Assembly (NCBI RefSeq): GCF_004769195.1
Contig: NZ_RQET01000008.1
Location: 205,583-269,582, forward strand
DNA: 64,000 nt
Direction of reading: 5' to 3'
Source of the DNA: Leptospira fletcheri
GTDB lineage: Bacteria; Spirochaetota; Leptospiria; Leptospirales; Leptospiraceae
The notes below the pieces were generated by a model that saw only the letters and a program-made list of their open reading frames with translations, was not told where the DNA came from and searched no databases. The first letter of the stretch is position 1. Every line of letters starts with the position of its first letter. Below, piece after piece: positions 11,256 through 19,997 of the stretch. Made by a program: the position numbers and the translations under genes.

Positions 11256-11844
11256 AGGCTATCATTCCCGTTCTCCGGAAGAATTCCGGGAATTTTTGAA
11301 GCAGGTCCAAAAAAAAGGAAAAGATAAATCCAGAACGAAATTCATTTTATTCCTGGATTTGATCCTGCTTTTATTCATTTTTGCGGTAGTCGCCAGAGTT
11401 ATCAACCCTCTCGCTTTTACGGGAAGGAAGGAATCCAAATCGATACAGGATTCGGAGATTCGCATTCTCGTCTCCGCGGACCGAGACAGCAGAAAGGAAG
11501 TCCCCGTTTTTTTTCTCTTTATGACCAATTCCTCCGGAAAAGAAATCAGATATCCGGATCCGCAAACCGCATTCATCGGTAAAATTTCTACGAATTCGGG
11601 ACTTTCCTGCCTGGAAGAGGAATGGAAAATTCCAGAGAAAACGATCCTGCCGGGAAAGACGGAATTCTTTCGATACGAGATAGACGAAACATTCGTTCGG
11701 AATCTCCCGCCGGATTGCAAAATCCCCCAATCGAACTTTTGGACAAATATTACGAAAAACTTCTTAAAGGCGAAGGAGCGGGACTTTGAACTCCTGATCC
11801 GAAAGAAAGAAGGGACTCTGCGTCTGAGGATTGAGAAGGTTTAA
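11248..11844 (+). CDS. Small single-pass membrane protein, unknown
   Basis: I do not recognise this 198-residue protein. The N-terminus is basic and charged (residues 1-30), followed by one strong transmembrane segment (about 31-52, ILFLDLILLLFIFAVVARVI). A mainly beta-rich domain comes next, probably outside the cytoplasm. It ends with basic strands. Its ATG lies inside the last codons of nnr (8-nt overlap), so it is expressed with nnr. A GC-rich hairpin begins two bases after its stop and probably marks the end of this operon. Confidence 0.75.
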   Translation: MAKGYHSRSPEEFREFLKQVQKKGKDKSRTKFILFLDLILLLFIFAVVARVINPLAFTGRKESKSIQDSEIRILVSADRDSRKEVPVFFLFMTNSSGKEIRYPDPQTAFIGKISTNSGLSCLEEEWKIPEKTILPGKTEFFRYEIDETFVRNLPPDCKIPQSNFWTNITKNFLKAKERDFELLIRKKEGTLRLRIEKV

Positions 11845-11845
11845 G

Positions 11846-11870
11846 GCCCCACCCTGCTCTGGGTGGGGGC
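11846..11870 (+). terminator. GC-rich hairpin after the nnr operon
   Basis: GCCCCACCC (11846-11854) pairs with GGGTGGGGGC (11861-11870) with one bulged G and a TGCTCT loop. It starts two bases after a stop codon. No T-tract follows; instead a second GC-rich stretch (11871-11910) continues. The position suggests transcription termination or mRNA 3'-end protection, or a copy of a dispersed intergenic repeat. A genome search would separate these. Confidence 0.45.
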
Positions 11871-11960
11871 CGGTGCGGTGGTACCCGCCCCTGCTCGCCA
11901 CGCCCAATGCCTATCACTGATTTTCCATTTAGGAAAGCGATTTTCGGAGTTCTTTCTTGT

Positions 11961-11986
11961 TGGAGCTCCTGCAGATAGGAGCTCCA
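11961..11986. other. Perfect 10-bp inverted repeat (GGAGCTCC hairpin)
   Basis: TGGAGCTCCT (11961-11970) and AGGAGCTCCA (11977-11986) form a perfect stem with loop GCAGAT. Each arm itself contains the palindrome GGAGCTCC. A pyrimidine-rich stretch (CCCCTTTCTTTTTTTTCC) follows about 14 bases later, so it could terminate plus-strand transcription. Leptospira genomes contain many intergenic hairpins with GGAACTCC-type arms; that similarity is from memory. Confidence 0.5.
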
Positions 11987-12074
11987 TTCCGATCGATTCC
12001 CCTTTCTTTTTTTTCCAAAAAATTTCTTCTGTATGTCCAGTTTCTCCAGTTTCGGTGGATATACGGGAAAACCC

Positions 12075-12111
12075 TCAAAGAAGGATCCCGGGCACGAGCG
12101 GCCCTCTTTGA
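12075..12111 (+). promoter_or_regulatory. Leader hairpin just before a Shine-Dalgarno site
   Basis: TCAAAGAAGG (12075-12084) pairs with CCCTCTTTGA (12102-12111) with one mismatch and a 17-nt GC-rich loop. The downstream arm ends three bases before AGGAG (12115-12119), the ribosome site of the 13-codon ORF at 12127. Folding could therefore affect translation initiation. The region 11871-12074 upstream shows no gene. Confidence 0.45.
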
Positions 12112-12126
12112 AACAGGAGTAACAAT

Positions 12127-12168
12127 ATGAAAGTTTTACGGTTCTCTTCCCAGGACAGACCATCATGA
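12127..12168 (+). CDS. 13-codon leader ORF overlapping the hydrolase start
   Basis: ATG at 12127 opens a 13-residue frame, MKVLRFSSQDRPS, ending with TGA at 12166-12168. AGGAG (12115-12119) sits seven bases before the ATG, the best ribosome site in the area. The stop overlaps the start of the next gene as ATGA (12165-12168). The hydrolase itself has only a weak CAGGAC upstream. This arrangement is what one expects of a translationally coupled leader peptide. Whether the peptide has a function is unknown; it could simply load ribosomes for the hydrolase. Confidence 0.5.
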   Translation: MKVLRFSSQDRPS

Positions 12169-13121
12169 AACTTCGTTTATTTTGGATCTCGGCCCTCGTT
12201 CTATCCCTTATCTGCCTAGGCATGCTCGCCTCGGTATGGTCGGCCAGTAGCGAATTGCTTTTTCCGGCTTGGAGGAACGCTTCTAAAAATTGGTCCGTCT
12301 GTGATCCGGAAACGGAAATCCATTGGGGAAAAAGGTGCGGGAATCTTCTTCAGACTCGGGAGTTCCGATTCGAGGAAGTAACTGTTCCTTCCTTAAACGG
12401 AATCGAACTCCCCGGATGGTTGGTTCGAACCGAGGAAAACGGAGGCGGAAAATCGCAAGGAGCCATCCTATTCGTTCACGGAGGCGGTTCGGATCGGAGG
12501 GAAATGACTCGATACATTCGCTTTTTCCTCGACATCCACCTAGATGTTCTATCGGTAGATCTAGGTTGTCACGGACAAGCCCCTTGCGTGATCCCCGGAT
12601 TGACTTATGGTGAAAGGGAATCGAGGGACGTGGTTTCGATCTATCTCTATCTTTCCCGCAAATACTCCAAAGTATATGCACTCGGTTCGTCCGTGGGAGC
12701 CTCCTCCATACTAATCGCATTACCGGAGATGCCCGAACTCTCGGGAGTGATCGCGGAAAATCCGATGTTCGATTTTAGACGTCTGATCTTGGAAACTTCC
12801 TCCGCTCCCAAATTCATTCCGGAATGGTTTAAAAAATTTCTGTTGGAAGTCTCTATGGTTCGAGGCAAATTCGACGGAATCTCCAGCCCCGCGAATTCCT
12901 TACGCATGCCGGGAAAAATTCCCGTTTTCTTTATTCACAGCAAGGAGGATAAAATAGTGCCTTACCGTCACACGGAAGAATTGGCGACCCTATACAAAGG
13001 GCCGAAGACGGTTTGGCTCTTGGAAAAGGGAGAACATGGATCCGTCTGGGAAAAGAATCCTAACGAGTACCGAAACCGAGTCCGCAATTTTCTGCAAAGA
13101 AAAAGTCCGTCCGGAAATTGA
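12165..13121 (+). CDS. Alpha/beta hydrolase, membrane-anchored or exported
   Basis: A serine hydrolase of the alpha/beta fold; the substrate is unknown. The first 25 residues are a signal anchor (LFWISALVLSLICLGMLASV). The fold's motifs are visible: oxyanion-region LFVHGGG near residues 102-108, nucleophile elbow GSSVG with Ser176, acid Asp262 in HSKEDKIVP and His291 in KGEHGSVW. At 318 residues it is typical of BAAT/esterase-like members. Translation probably depends on the 13-codon leader ORF that overlaps its start. The YCII gene begins 15 nt downstream after a GAGGAG site, so hydrolase, YCII protein and sigma factor may form one operon. Confidence 0.88.
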   Translation: MKLRLFWISALVLSLICLGMLASVWSASSELLFPAWRNASKNWSVCDPETEIHWGKRCGNLLQTREFRFEEVTVPSLNGIELPGWLVRTEENGGGKSQGAILFVHGGGSDRREMTRYIRFFLDIHLDVLSVDLGCHGQAPCVIPGLTYGERESRDVVSIYLYLSRKYSKVYALGSSVGASSILIALPEMPELSGVIAENPMFDFRRLILETSSAPKFIPEWFKKFLLEVSMVRGKFDGISSPANSLRMPGKIPVFFIHSKEDKIVPYRHTEELATLYKGPKTVWLLEKGEHGSVWEKNPNEYRNRVRNFLQRKSPSGN

Positions 13122-13136
13122 TCGAGGAGAACGAAA

Positions 13137-13493
13137 ATGGAAGAATATTTGATATTGATGCGATTGGATTTACTCACCAAGGAAGCTCAGCCTTCCCCGG
13201 AACAGATGCAGGTTTATATGAAGCAATACCAAGATTGGGTCGGAGGCATCGCGGTTCAGAACAAATTCAGAGGCGGGACCGGTCTTTCCAAAGAAGGAAA
13301 GGTGGTAAAGTCGGGAGGGATCGTAATCGACGGCCCGTTCGTGGAAATCAAGGAATCTTTGGCCGGCTTTATCGTAATTTCCGCGGAAAATCTGGAAACC
13401 GCATTAGAAATCGCTAAAAAATGCCCCATTTTAAAAGGGGAAGGGAATAGCGTGGAGGTCAGAGAGATTTCGGCGGTGCACGACCGAAATTGA
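13137..13493 (+). CDS. YCII-related (DGPF) domain protein
   Basis: This 118-residue protein has the full YCII/DGPF pattern: an N-terminal YLILMRLD strand, SPEQMQVYMKQYQDWVGGI, then GGIVIDGPFVEIKESLAGFIVI with the DGPF signature near residue 64, and VEVREI at the end. Such ferredoxin-fold proteins are often encoded beside ECF42-type sigma factors, as here, and some characterised relatives affect stress or antibiotic responses. No enzymatic role is established for this subgroup. The start has GAGGAG about eight bases upstream. The sigma-factor gene starts 31 nt downstream. Confidence 0.93.
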   Translation: MEEYLILMRLDLLTKEAQPSPEQMQVYMKQYQDWVGGIAVQNKFRGGTGLSKEGKVVKSGGIVIDGPFVEIKESLAGFIVISAENLETALEIAKKCPILKGEGNSVEVREISAVHDRN

Positions 13494-13524
13494 ATCGTTT
13501 CTCCAAATCTTCTTTGCGAATGAG

Positions 13525-14748
13525 ATGAACGAATACGAGCTCATACCTCATCTATTCAGGACGGAATATCGTAAGATCATCTCCGTCCTGTGCAAACGCT
13601 TCGGTTTCAACGAAATCGAAATTGCGGAGGACATAGCCGGCGATACGTTTGCGGCGGCCTCGGAGATTTGGAAGATCAGAGGAATTCCACCGAACCCCGT
13701 AGCCTGGCTCTATTCGGTAGCAAAAAACAAAGCGAGAAACCACCTTCGCAGGAACTCCATCTACGGAAAGAAAGTCCTTCCGAATATGGTAGATCGGACT
13801 CCGGATTCGGAAGAAGAAATCGACTTATCCCCTCAGAACATCAACGATAGCCAACTTCAGATGATGTTCGCGATCTGCCATCCGACCATCCCTCCGGCAG
13901 CGCAGGTGGGACTTTCCCTTCGAATCCTCTGCGGATTCGGAATCGAAGAGATCGCGAACGCATTTTTAACGAACAAAGAAACGATACAAAAAAGATTATT
14001 TCGGGCCAAGGAAAAGCTTAGAGCGGAAAAAGTCCGGATAGAACTTCCGACGGAATCCGAAATCGAGGAAAGATTGGACTTTGTCCTCGCGACGATCTAC
14101 CTCCTGTTCAACGAGGGCTACTATTCCTCGAGTGCGGAAAGAACCGTACAAAAGGAACTTTGCTTCGAAGCGCTTCGCCTCTGCAGCATTCTGGCGGAGA
14201 ACGAAATCACGGACAAACCGAAAGTATACGCGCTGCTTTCCCTCATGTGCTTTCATTCCTCGAGACTCGAAGCCAGAACGAACCGGAACGGAGAAATAGT
14301 CCTGTACGAGGACCAGGATCCTTCTCTTTGGAACTCGGATTGGATTCGAAAAGGAAGTCATTTTCTGCATCGCGCTTCGTCCGGCACCCGGATTTCGAAA
14401 TATCATCTCGAAGCGGGAATCGCGTACTGGCACACTCAGAAATCGGATATTCCCGAAAAATGGGAAAATATATTGCAGCTGTACAACCAACTTCTCCAGA
14501 TCGAGTATTCTCCCGCAGCGGCCCTAAATCGCACATACGCACTTTCTAAAGCGAGAGGAAAAAGGGAAGCACTCGAAGAAGCCGAAAAATTGGACTTAAA
14601 AGAGAATCGCTATTATCATATTCTGTTAGGCGAACTTTATTCAGGTATAGATTCGGAAAAAGCCAAACTGAATCTTCGAAAAGCGATTTCGCTCGGGGGA
14701 ACGGAAATCGAAAAATCGAATCTGTTAAAAAAATTGGAACGCCTTTAG
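13525..14748 (+). CDS. ECF42-type RNA polymerase sigma factor with C-terminal TPR-like domain
   Basis: An extracytoplasmic-function sigma factor. Residues 10-75 form sigma region 2, with DIAGDTFAAASEIW and PNPVAWLYSVAKNKARNHLRR. Region 4 (about 115-165) contains the GIEEIANAFLTNKETIQKRLFRAKEKL helix-turn-helix. A 230-residue C-terminal helical domain follows, with the family marker LLFNEGYYSS and later AALNRTYALSKARG. This long extension and the DGPF-protein neighbour identify the ECF42 group, which normally lacks an anti-sigma factor and uses the C-terminal domain in regulation (known for the family). Likely it transcribes the adjacent YCII gene. It converges on the NamZ-like gene four bases away. 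Confidence 0.92.
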   Translation: MNEYELIPHLFRTEYRKIISVLCKRFGFNEIEIAEDIAGDTFAAASEIWKIRGIPPNPVAWLYSVAKNKARNHLRRNSIYGKKVLPNMVDRTPDSEEEIDLSPQNINDSQLQMMFAICHPTIPPAAQVGLSLRILCGFGIEEIANAFLTNKETIQKRLFRAKEKLRAEKVRIELPTESEIEERLDFVLATIYLLFNEGYYSSSAERTVQKELCFEALRLCSILAENEITDKPKVYALLSLMCFHSSRLEARTNRNGEIVLYEDQDPSLWNSDWIRKGSHFLHRASSGTRISKYHLEAGIAYWHTQKSDIPEKWENILQLYNQLLQIEYSPAAALNRTYALSKARGKREALEEAEKLDLKENRYYHILLGELYSGIDSEKAKLNLRKAISLGGTEIEKSNLLKKLERL

Positions 14749-14752
14749 TTCC

Positions 14753-15934
14753 TTATTTACGATACGCTTTGGTTTCCTTTCTCCAAAGTCTTTCCTTTTC
14801 GGAAAGATATTCTTCCACTTCCAAATAGGAGGATTTCCCGTCCAGATAACCGAGCAAAAAGTCGTCCCCGACCAGAAGTTCTATCGCGGAAAGATCGGAA
14901 CGGTACTCGTAAGGACCTTTCAAATACGAAAAATCGACGGGATAAAATTCTTTTAGAGTGCGTAGCAAATGTAGTCCGAACAAGAGACTGTGAAATTCGG
15001 AAGGCTTCTCCAGCAATATCTGAAATCCTCCGCATACTTTTCCGGCGTGTTTGTGGAAGGTAGGAATCAACCGGAGCGGCCTTAAATGAAAGACGCCTTT
15101 TTGGGGTTCTTCCAAAGTTTTGCGCAGTCTTTCGTCCGAATCGTTCAGGTACGGAGCTCCGAAAGTTTCGAAAGGACGAGTCGTTCCTCTCCCTTCCGAA
15201 AGATTCGTTCCTTCCAATAGGCACAACCCCGCGTATACGAAGCAGGTCGTAAACGAAGGAATATTCGGAGAGGGCGGAACCCAAAGAAATGGATCGGTAT
15301 TTTTGGAGTACATCTTTCCGAAAGAATAAAACTCGAAGTCCAGCCCGAACTTGTCCTTATAAAATTCCAAAAGCCCGGCGGCGGTCAACCCGTGTCTGTG
15401 GAGCACACCTGGAATCCCCACGAAGGAGGAGTATTTTTCCTCCAGCGGGCTCCCTTCCACCTTGTTCCCTGCAGGATTGGGCGAGTCGAATACCACGACC
15501 TTGATTCGATGCACCCCTTCCCGATTTTTTCGGTCCACGGTTTGCAGTAAATAGAGTGCAGAGGTTAAAAAGGTATAATATCTTGCGCCTACGTCCCGGA
15601 TATCGATCAGGATCGTATCCAATCCGTCCAAAGATTCCGGAGAAGGGACCAGACTTTCTTCCGCGTCGCCGTACAGGTTCAAGATCCGAGTGTCCCCTAA
15701 ATTATAGGAAAGAGAAGACCCCGAGACTTGGTCTTGCAATTCCGCAAACAGTCCGTGCTCGGGTAAAAATAATTTTTTTAGTCCGTATTTGGCCTTGATC
15801 GTTCGGAAATGATAGTCGTGTTCCCATCCGTATGCGCTTTGATTCGTCAGCATTCCGATCTTAGATCCGGATAAGAGTGCGTCCAATTTCTTCATGTCGC
15901 TAAGGAGCATTCGAGGAGGTACAAAATCAGTCAA
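14753..15934 (-). CDS. DUF1343 / NamZ-like exo-beta-N-acetylmuramidase
   Basis: The sequence matches the DUF1343 family, whose member NamZ removes terminal MurNAc from peptidoglycan fragments. Recognisable parts are [12 protein letters not shown] near residue 26, [38 protein letters not shown], and [20 protein letters not shown] near residue 250. Length (393) is normal. The annotated start is a TTG at 15934; ATGs at 15910 and 15895 are alternatives, none with a good Shine-Dalgarno. I see no clear signal peptide, whereas many relatives are exported. No MurNAc-recycling partners are next to it. It faces the sigma gene and is divergent from the cyclic-nucleotide-binding gene. Confidence 0.85.
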   Translation of the reverse strand: MTDFVPPRMLLSDMKKLDALLSGSKIGMLTNQSAYGWEHDYHFRTIKAKYGLKKLFLPEHGLFAELQDQVSGSSLSYNLGDTRILNLYGDAEESLVPSPESLDGLDTILIDIRDVGARYYTFLTSALYLLQTVDRKNREGVHRIKVVVFDSPNPAGNKVEGSPLEEKYSSFVGIPGVLHRHGLTAAGLLEFYKDKFGLDFEFYSFGKMYSKNTDPFLWVPPSPNIPSFTTCFVYAGLCLLEGTNLSEGRGTTRPFETFGAPYLNDSDERLRKTLEEPQKGVFHLRPLRLIPTFHKHAGKVCGGFQILLEKPSEFHSLLFGLHLLRTLKEFYPVDFSYLKGPYEYRSDLSAIELLVGDDFLLGYLDGKSSYLEVEEYLSEKERLWRKETKAYRK

Positions 15935-15992
15935 GCAGTAGAGGGTGTTCCCCTAGGAACCCGAAGAATCCGTTTTGGAGGAGACAAAATTC

Positions 15993-16030
15993 AGGATCCG
16001 GAAGGATCAGGGGATTTTAGATCCGATCCT
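15993..16030. other. Cluster of GGATC inverted repeats
   Basis: AGGATC at 15993 and 16003 is mirrored by GATCC at 16020 and GATCCT at 16025, allowing alternative hairpins. It lies in the 162-bp divergent gap between the NamZ-like gene and the 841-residue protein. It could be a regulatory dyad, with no known binder. Confidence 0.25.
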
Positions 16031-16096
16031 AGAAAAAGAGTTTCCCGTATCGACGAAGGATTGTTTTCTTCTTAATTTGCTCTCTTTTACGAAGTT

Positions 16097-18622
16097 ATGG
16101 CCATAGATACAAGTGTTCCGAATCAAAAAGTAACCGTCCCCGCTGGCAGCATCCTTTTTCCGGAGGGCAGTCCGGTAAACTCTCTGAACGTTCTGCATAG
16201 CGGAGGATTGAGGTACGTCGCCGAGGGTCCGAAAGGGAGAAAATTGGAGCTCTTTAAACTCGCCGGCGCGAATTTGACTCCCGGGGCCTCGGCCCTATTT
16301 TCCGGAGGAAGATATCCTTACTCCATCTTCGCGGAACAGGAATGCGTCTTGTCCACGTATGTTATGTCACCGTCGACGGTGTCCAAATCTCTGGCCGCAC
16401 GTCCTTCCCTAGGAATCATGGTCGGTCGTTCTCTGCTGCGCGAAATCACCGAGCTTTTCAAGAGAACGAACCAACTCCGCAAGATCACTTCCGATCTGGC
16501 AAAAACGAACGATAACCTTTCCTTACTTTACTACCAATTCAATCCTGCGGTTTTTCCGGATATCAAACCGGGGCAGCCGATCGCCGAGCCGGGCTCGGAT
16601 ATCGTGGATCCCATCCTGCGATTGTCCCGGGAGAATCTGAAGAATTATTTCGAAAACGGAGGAATCCTACCGGAAAGGCCGACCCCGACCTATTTGGACG
16701 AGGAGCACTCCCAACAACTGTTGAAATATTATCCGGAAGAGTTGGAGTTCCAGGACCAGGAATTCAATTTTCTACGGAAACTGATCCTGGCGGATCCGAA
16801 CCTCTTGGCCCAATTATTTTCTCCCGATCCGAGCATGGTTTCCTATGTCTGCGAAAAGTTAGGCAAAGTACAAAGCGAACTCACGGAAAACGGAAAGGGA
16901 ATCCTGGAAGAATTGGAGGAAGCGCTCCGATTTTTGATCGGGGGAGAAGAAAGCCTCACCGAAAAATTCTATCTCATTCTGGACATGACCGCAAACGGAT
17001 ACGCGTCATCTTCTCCCGAATTCATCGTGCCTGTGCTACAGGCGATCTCTCAAAAAATAGAGAAGGCATTAGCGGGACACCAGGCCTTGTTCGGATCGCC
17101 CATGCCGGCGCCCTCTCCGAATATCAAATCCTTCCTGGAAAAAACGGCGGGTCTAGCGAAGAAGTACGAAGGGAGTTCCCCCGCCGCTTCCTCCAACGGT
17201 TCCATCGGAGTCGATAGCTCCGCCGATGCAGCCGCGATCCGGAAGGAACTTCAGAATTCCGCCTCCATGATCATCCAATATTCCGGCTTAGGCGGAGAGG
17301 CGGTGAAGGAATTCTCCGCTTTAATGGTGAAGTTGAAATCCTTAAAGAATCCTTTGGAATCCGACAACGATACTAGAAAGCTTCGTAGATTGATTACCAA
17401 GATCTATTTCGACATTTACGCCGGATGTTTTCAAAAATACCTCAACTCCAACAAGAACGTTCCTAAGCCTGTGGATCTTATGTTGAAGTACGGCTTCTTT
17501 GACGAGACCTTGTTGGACGATTCCCAGTTGGTTTTCATGTCCACCTTCAAGGATGCGATCTCCCCTCCTTCGGATATTCCTATCCATTATGGGCAGGAAT
17601 GGCTGGAAAGAATCTACAGGCGCGAGGCCCCCACTTCGTTGGACGAATTAGGTCAGAACTTTTTTGATAAAGTGAAAATGGACAACAGGAATGCGAGTTT
17701 CAAAAAGGAATCCGATCTTCCTCCGGACATAGACAATCCCGAAGCGCGTTTAAAATTCGAATTCGCTGCGATGTACGAATCCAACGTACGACTCACAACC
17801 GGATCTCTTGCGACTTACCTCCCCATTCTGACCAAATACCACTCTCAAATCCCCCTGGGGAAAGCCTACGTCTCCAAAAAGATGCTTACGGATGCGATCA
17901 ACGAGATCGTAGGAGTGGATTTTTCCGTCTTCAGCAGAGAAGTGATCTACAATAACCCGGAACTCGGAATCAATAAGGAATTCGTACAAAGATCCATCGT
18001 TCCGGATTTCATCATCGTTCCATCCATCGGAAGCAAGGTCATGATGTGGCAGGAATTATCGGTGCATCGGGGTTCCGGGTCCAAGGAGAGTCGCGGACGG
18101 ATCGTTCTCCCGATCTTCGTTCAAGGGGATTTAAAATCTCTTCTCATCGACGCTTTTGCCGCCTTCCGCTGGGAACTATGCAAAACGATCTTAGGTCCGG
18201 AGTGGAATAACGTCGGGAATCCGTCCATTACCGCCGATTATATGGACTACGTTCAATTCTATAAGAAGAACAAAGACCTTTCCATCGAAGTAAAAGAAAA
18301 ACTGGCAGCGGAATTCAAACGATTCCGGAACGAAAGGGATATTTTCGCGAACGATTACCAGCTTTGGATCAAGTACGAATCGGAAAGCGTGCAACGTTTA
18401 AATCGTGTCGTCAGAGGAATCTTTTATCGACATATCCCGTTTGCCAGACCGATCCGGGAAAAGGTCGCCAAGATGCCCGCATTCAGCGAGATCAACAACC
18501 GGTTCATCAATATACGGACCAGAAAGTTCACGGAATTGGAAAACAGGTACAAGAAGTACATCAACGCGATCGGTTCTTTGCCCGATCCCCTACGCGAAAA
18601 TCTGGAATTCTACCGGGTATAA
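16097..18622 (+). CDS. Large cyclic-nucleotide-binding-fold protein
   Basis: Residues 10-110 look like a CRP-type cyclic nucleotide-binding domain: [29 protein letters not shown], then a second barrel strand set ending in [12 protein letters not shown]. The phosphate-binding cassette is not canonical: where FGE-(L/I)-AL-x(n)-RxA is expected it reads [20 protein letters not shown], so ligand binding is uncertain. The remaining 700 residues have no domain that I recognise; they are mostly helical, with an Ala/Ser-rich linker near 355-375. No helix-turn-helix or membrane segment is evident, so it is not a simple CRP regulator. The nearest candidate source of a ligand is the CHASE2 cyclase gene about 4 kb away (inference). 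Confidence 0.82.
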   Translation: MAIDTSVPNQKVTVPAGSILFPEGSPVNSLNVLHSGGLRYVAEGPKGRKLELFKLAGANLTPGASALFSGGRYPYSIFAEQECVLSTYVMSPSTVSKSLAARPSLGIMVGRSLLREITELFKRTNQLRKITSDLAKTNDNLSLLYYQFNPAVFPDIKPGQPIAEPGSDIVDPILRLSRENLKNYFENGGILPERPTPTYLDEEHSQQLLKYYPEELEFQDQEFNFLRKLILADPNLLAQLFSPDPSMVSYVCEKLGKVQSELTENGKGILEELEEALRFLIGGEESLTEKFYLILDMTANGYASSSPEFIVPVLQAISQKIEKALAGHQALFGSPMPAPSPNIKSFLEKTAGLAKKYEGSSPAASSNGSIGVDSSADAAAIRKELQNSASMIIQYSGLGGEAVKEFSALMVKLKSLKNPLESDNDTRKLRRLITKIYFDIYAGCFQKYLNSNKNVPKPVDLMLKYGFFDETLLDDSQLVFMSTFKDAISPPSDIPIHYGQEWLERIYRREAPTSLDELGQNFFDKVKMDNRNASFKKESDLPPDIDNPEARLKFEFAAMYESNVRLTTGSLATYLPILTKYHSQIPLGKAYVSKKMLTDAINEIVGVDFSVFSREVIYNNPELGINKEFVQRSIVPDFIIVPSIGSKVMMWQELSVHRGSGSKESRGRIVLPIFVQGDLKSLLIDAFAAFRWELCKTILGPEWNNVGNPSITADYMDYVQFYKKNKDLSIEVKEKLAAEFKRFRNERDIFANDYQLWIKYESESVQRLNRVVRGIFYRHIPFARPIREKVAKMPAFSEINNRFINIRTRKFTELENRYKKYINAIGSLPDPLRENLEFYRV

Positions 18623-18634
18623 ATAAATCGGGAA

Positions 18635-18653
18635 AGGACGTTTTACACGTCCT
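18635..18653. terminator. Small hairpin between convergent genes
   Basis: AGGACGT (18635-18641) and ACGTCCT (18647-18653) form a perfect 7-bp stem with a TTTAC loop. It spans the end of the minus-strand gene and lies just beyond the stop of the plus-strand gene. No T-tract follows on either strand, so it is only a possible bidirectional terminator. Confidence 0.35.
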
Positions 18654-19329
18654 CCAATAGATAAGGGCGAGTGTACTCCCTCACGATCTCCACCACGAAT
18701 CTCCCCCAGGATTTCGGATCCTCCGGGGAGATTTCGATTTGTCTTATTTTGGAAAAGTAAGGAGTGGGTTTAAAAGCGGTATGGGTAAGCTCCATCGCTC
18801 GCAAATAATTATCCACCCTTTTCACCCTGACAAAATTCAGGAGTTCCGTCTGTACCTTGTCCGCCGGAATGTATCCGATGATGATCAATCTTGGAAAGAG
18901 GGATTTTTTCAAAAGATTGATAAAGTCGCCGAAACTGTCCACGCGATCAATAAATCCTTCGTAAGCTCCTCCACCTAGGTTCATAATCTGGGTCACTATG
19001 TCCATGGTAAAGGAGACCCCCTCCGCGGAAGTCATATCCGAGATGATGACGATCCCTTCGTCAGGCTGGAAGGTTTTGAATTCTACCGAACCCTTAAAAT
19101 GGCGACGCAGTAACTTTGCCGTTGAGATGTCTATCTCTGCGGCCTTAGGTACCAGGATCTTTCCCGTGGAGTCCGCAATCGGCTCTCGGGTAATAAGGTA
19201 TCTTTTTTTGGCGGCGTTTTGGTTCATCACGCGAAACGCCTTCACTTTCTCCTCAAGTTCATCTAGGTTGCAATACCCGATTTTGAGGACGTTTTCTCTA
19301 GCACGCTTTTTTAATTCAATATCTTCCAT
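18643..19329 (-). CDS. Conserved-looking protein of unknown function
   Basis: I do not recognise this 228-residue protein. It is soluble, with charged N-terminal helices (residues 1-35). [32 protein letters not shown] segment (about 44-75) resembles the lead-in of some HD-GYP-associated domains. A C-terminal part follows with alternating strands and helices ([11 protein letters not shown]) and an [15 protein letters not shown] end. Codon use and reading length look like a genuine gene. Start is ATG at 19329 without a clear ribosome site. It converges with the cyclic-nucleotide-binding-fold gene 20 nt away. No catalytic motif can be pointed to. Confidence 0.7.
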   Translation of the reverse strand: MEDIELKKRARENVLKIGYCNLDELEEKVKAFRVMNQNAAKKRYLITREPIADSTGKILVPKAAEIDISTAKLLRRHFKGSVEFKTFQPDEGIVIISDMTSAEGVSFTMDIVTQIMNLGGGAYEGFIDRVDSFGDFINLLKKSLFPRLIIIGYIPADKVQTELLNFVRVKRVDNYLRAMELTHTAFKPTPYFSKIRQIEISPEDPKSWGRFVVEIVREYTRPYLLEDV

Positions 19330-19496
19330 ACGAATTGTCTGGCAAGACCGGCCGTGAGGAACCAGAATACGGATGCTTCCGAATTCTGCGATAATTTACC
19401 GGCCGCTCATGGACAGTATACTAAAAAAAACGATCCTGAAAAGCCTAGTTTTTGGTCTCTCCAAAAAGGCTTGTCCTCCACGGGGCACTTTTCTGA

Positions 19497-19997
19497 ATGG
19501 AAACAAGAATGAAACCGTCGGAAAAATGGAAAAGGGAATATTCCGGAACACCGACGTTAGTTCGGTTCGCACGATTCCTACTCTTATTCTGCGTCCTTTC
19601 CTCCTGCCAATCCGTCGAATTCGTCCCGGATGTCGCGTATCGCGAAGATTTGATTCGGACCCACAAACAGTCCTGGCAAGAGATCGAAATATTAAAGCAA
19701 GCTCCCCGCAATAAAAGTTACGAGGTGTTCGGTCGTATCCTGCTTCGGAATTTCGGAGACGGAAAAGTGGAAAAATACTATTTCGACAAGATCAAAAAGG
19801 AGCTTTTCGACAGGGGAATGGATGGGATGTTTTATTCCGGAAAGGGATTGGTTCCGGTTCCTGCCACGGTTTTCATGAGCGGGACCTCCGCAGGCTATTC
19901 CACAAACGTAGTGGAACTTCCGCAATCCGCAAAAGTATTGGAAGGTATCGCGTTTCGGTACAAGGAATCCGACGGGGATGGCAAAACGTCTAGATAG
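19497..19997 (+). CDS. Predicted lipoprotein, unknown function
   Basis: The 166-residue product has a lipoprotein signal: basic N-region, hydrophobic ARFLLLFCVLSSC, lipidated Cys at residue 37. A start at the second Met (19509) would shorten the N-region by four and has a better GGAAAC site. After the Cys comes a mature domain of about 130 residues with helical ELFDRGMDGMFYSGKG and a hydrophobic, Gly/Ser/Thr-rich stretch PVPATVFMSGTSAGYSTNVV. I recognise no family. The last 20 bases overlap the next gene in a different frame, so the two are likely made together. Confidence 0.72.
   Translation: METRMKPSEKWKREYSGTPTLVRFARFLLLFCVLSSCQSVEFVPDVAYREDLIRTHKQSWQEIEILKQAPRNKSYEVFGRILLRNFGDGKVEKYYFDKIKKELFDRGMDGMFYSGKGLVPVPATVFMSGTSAGYSTNVVELPQSAKVLEGIAFRYKESDGDGKTSR

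Noticed and set aside
12283..14542. Several antisense frames of 90-160 codons over the hydrolase and sigma genes
   Set aside because: Codon shadows: Arg/Ser/Phe-rich, no starts with ribosome sites, and the sense genes have clear domain motifs.
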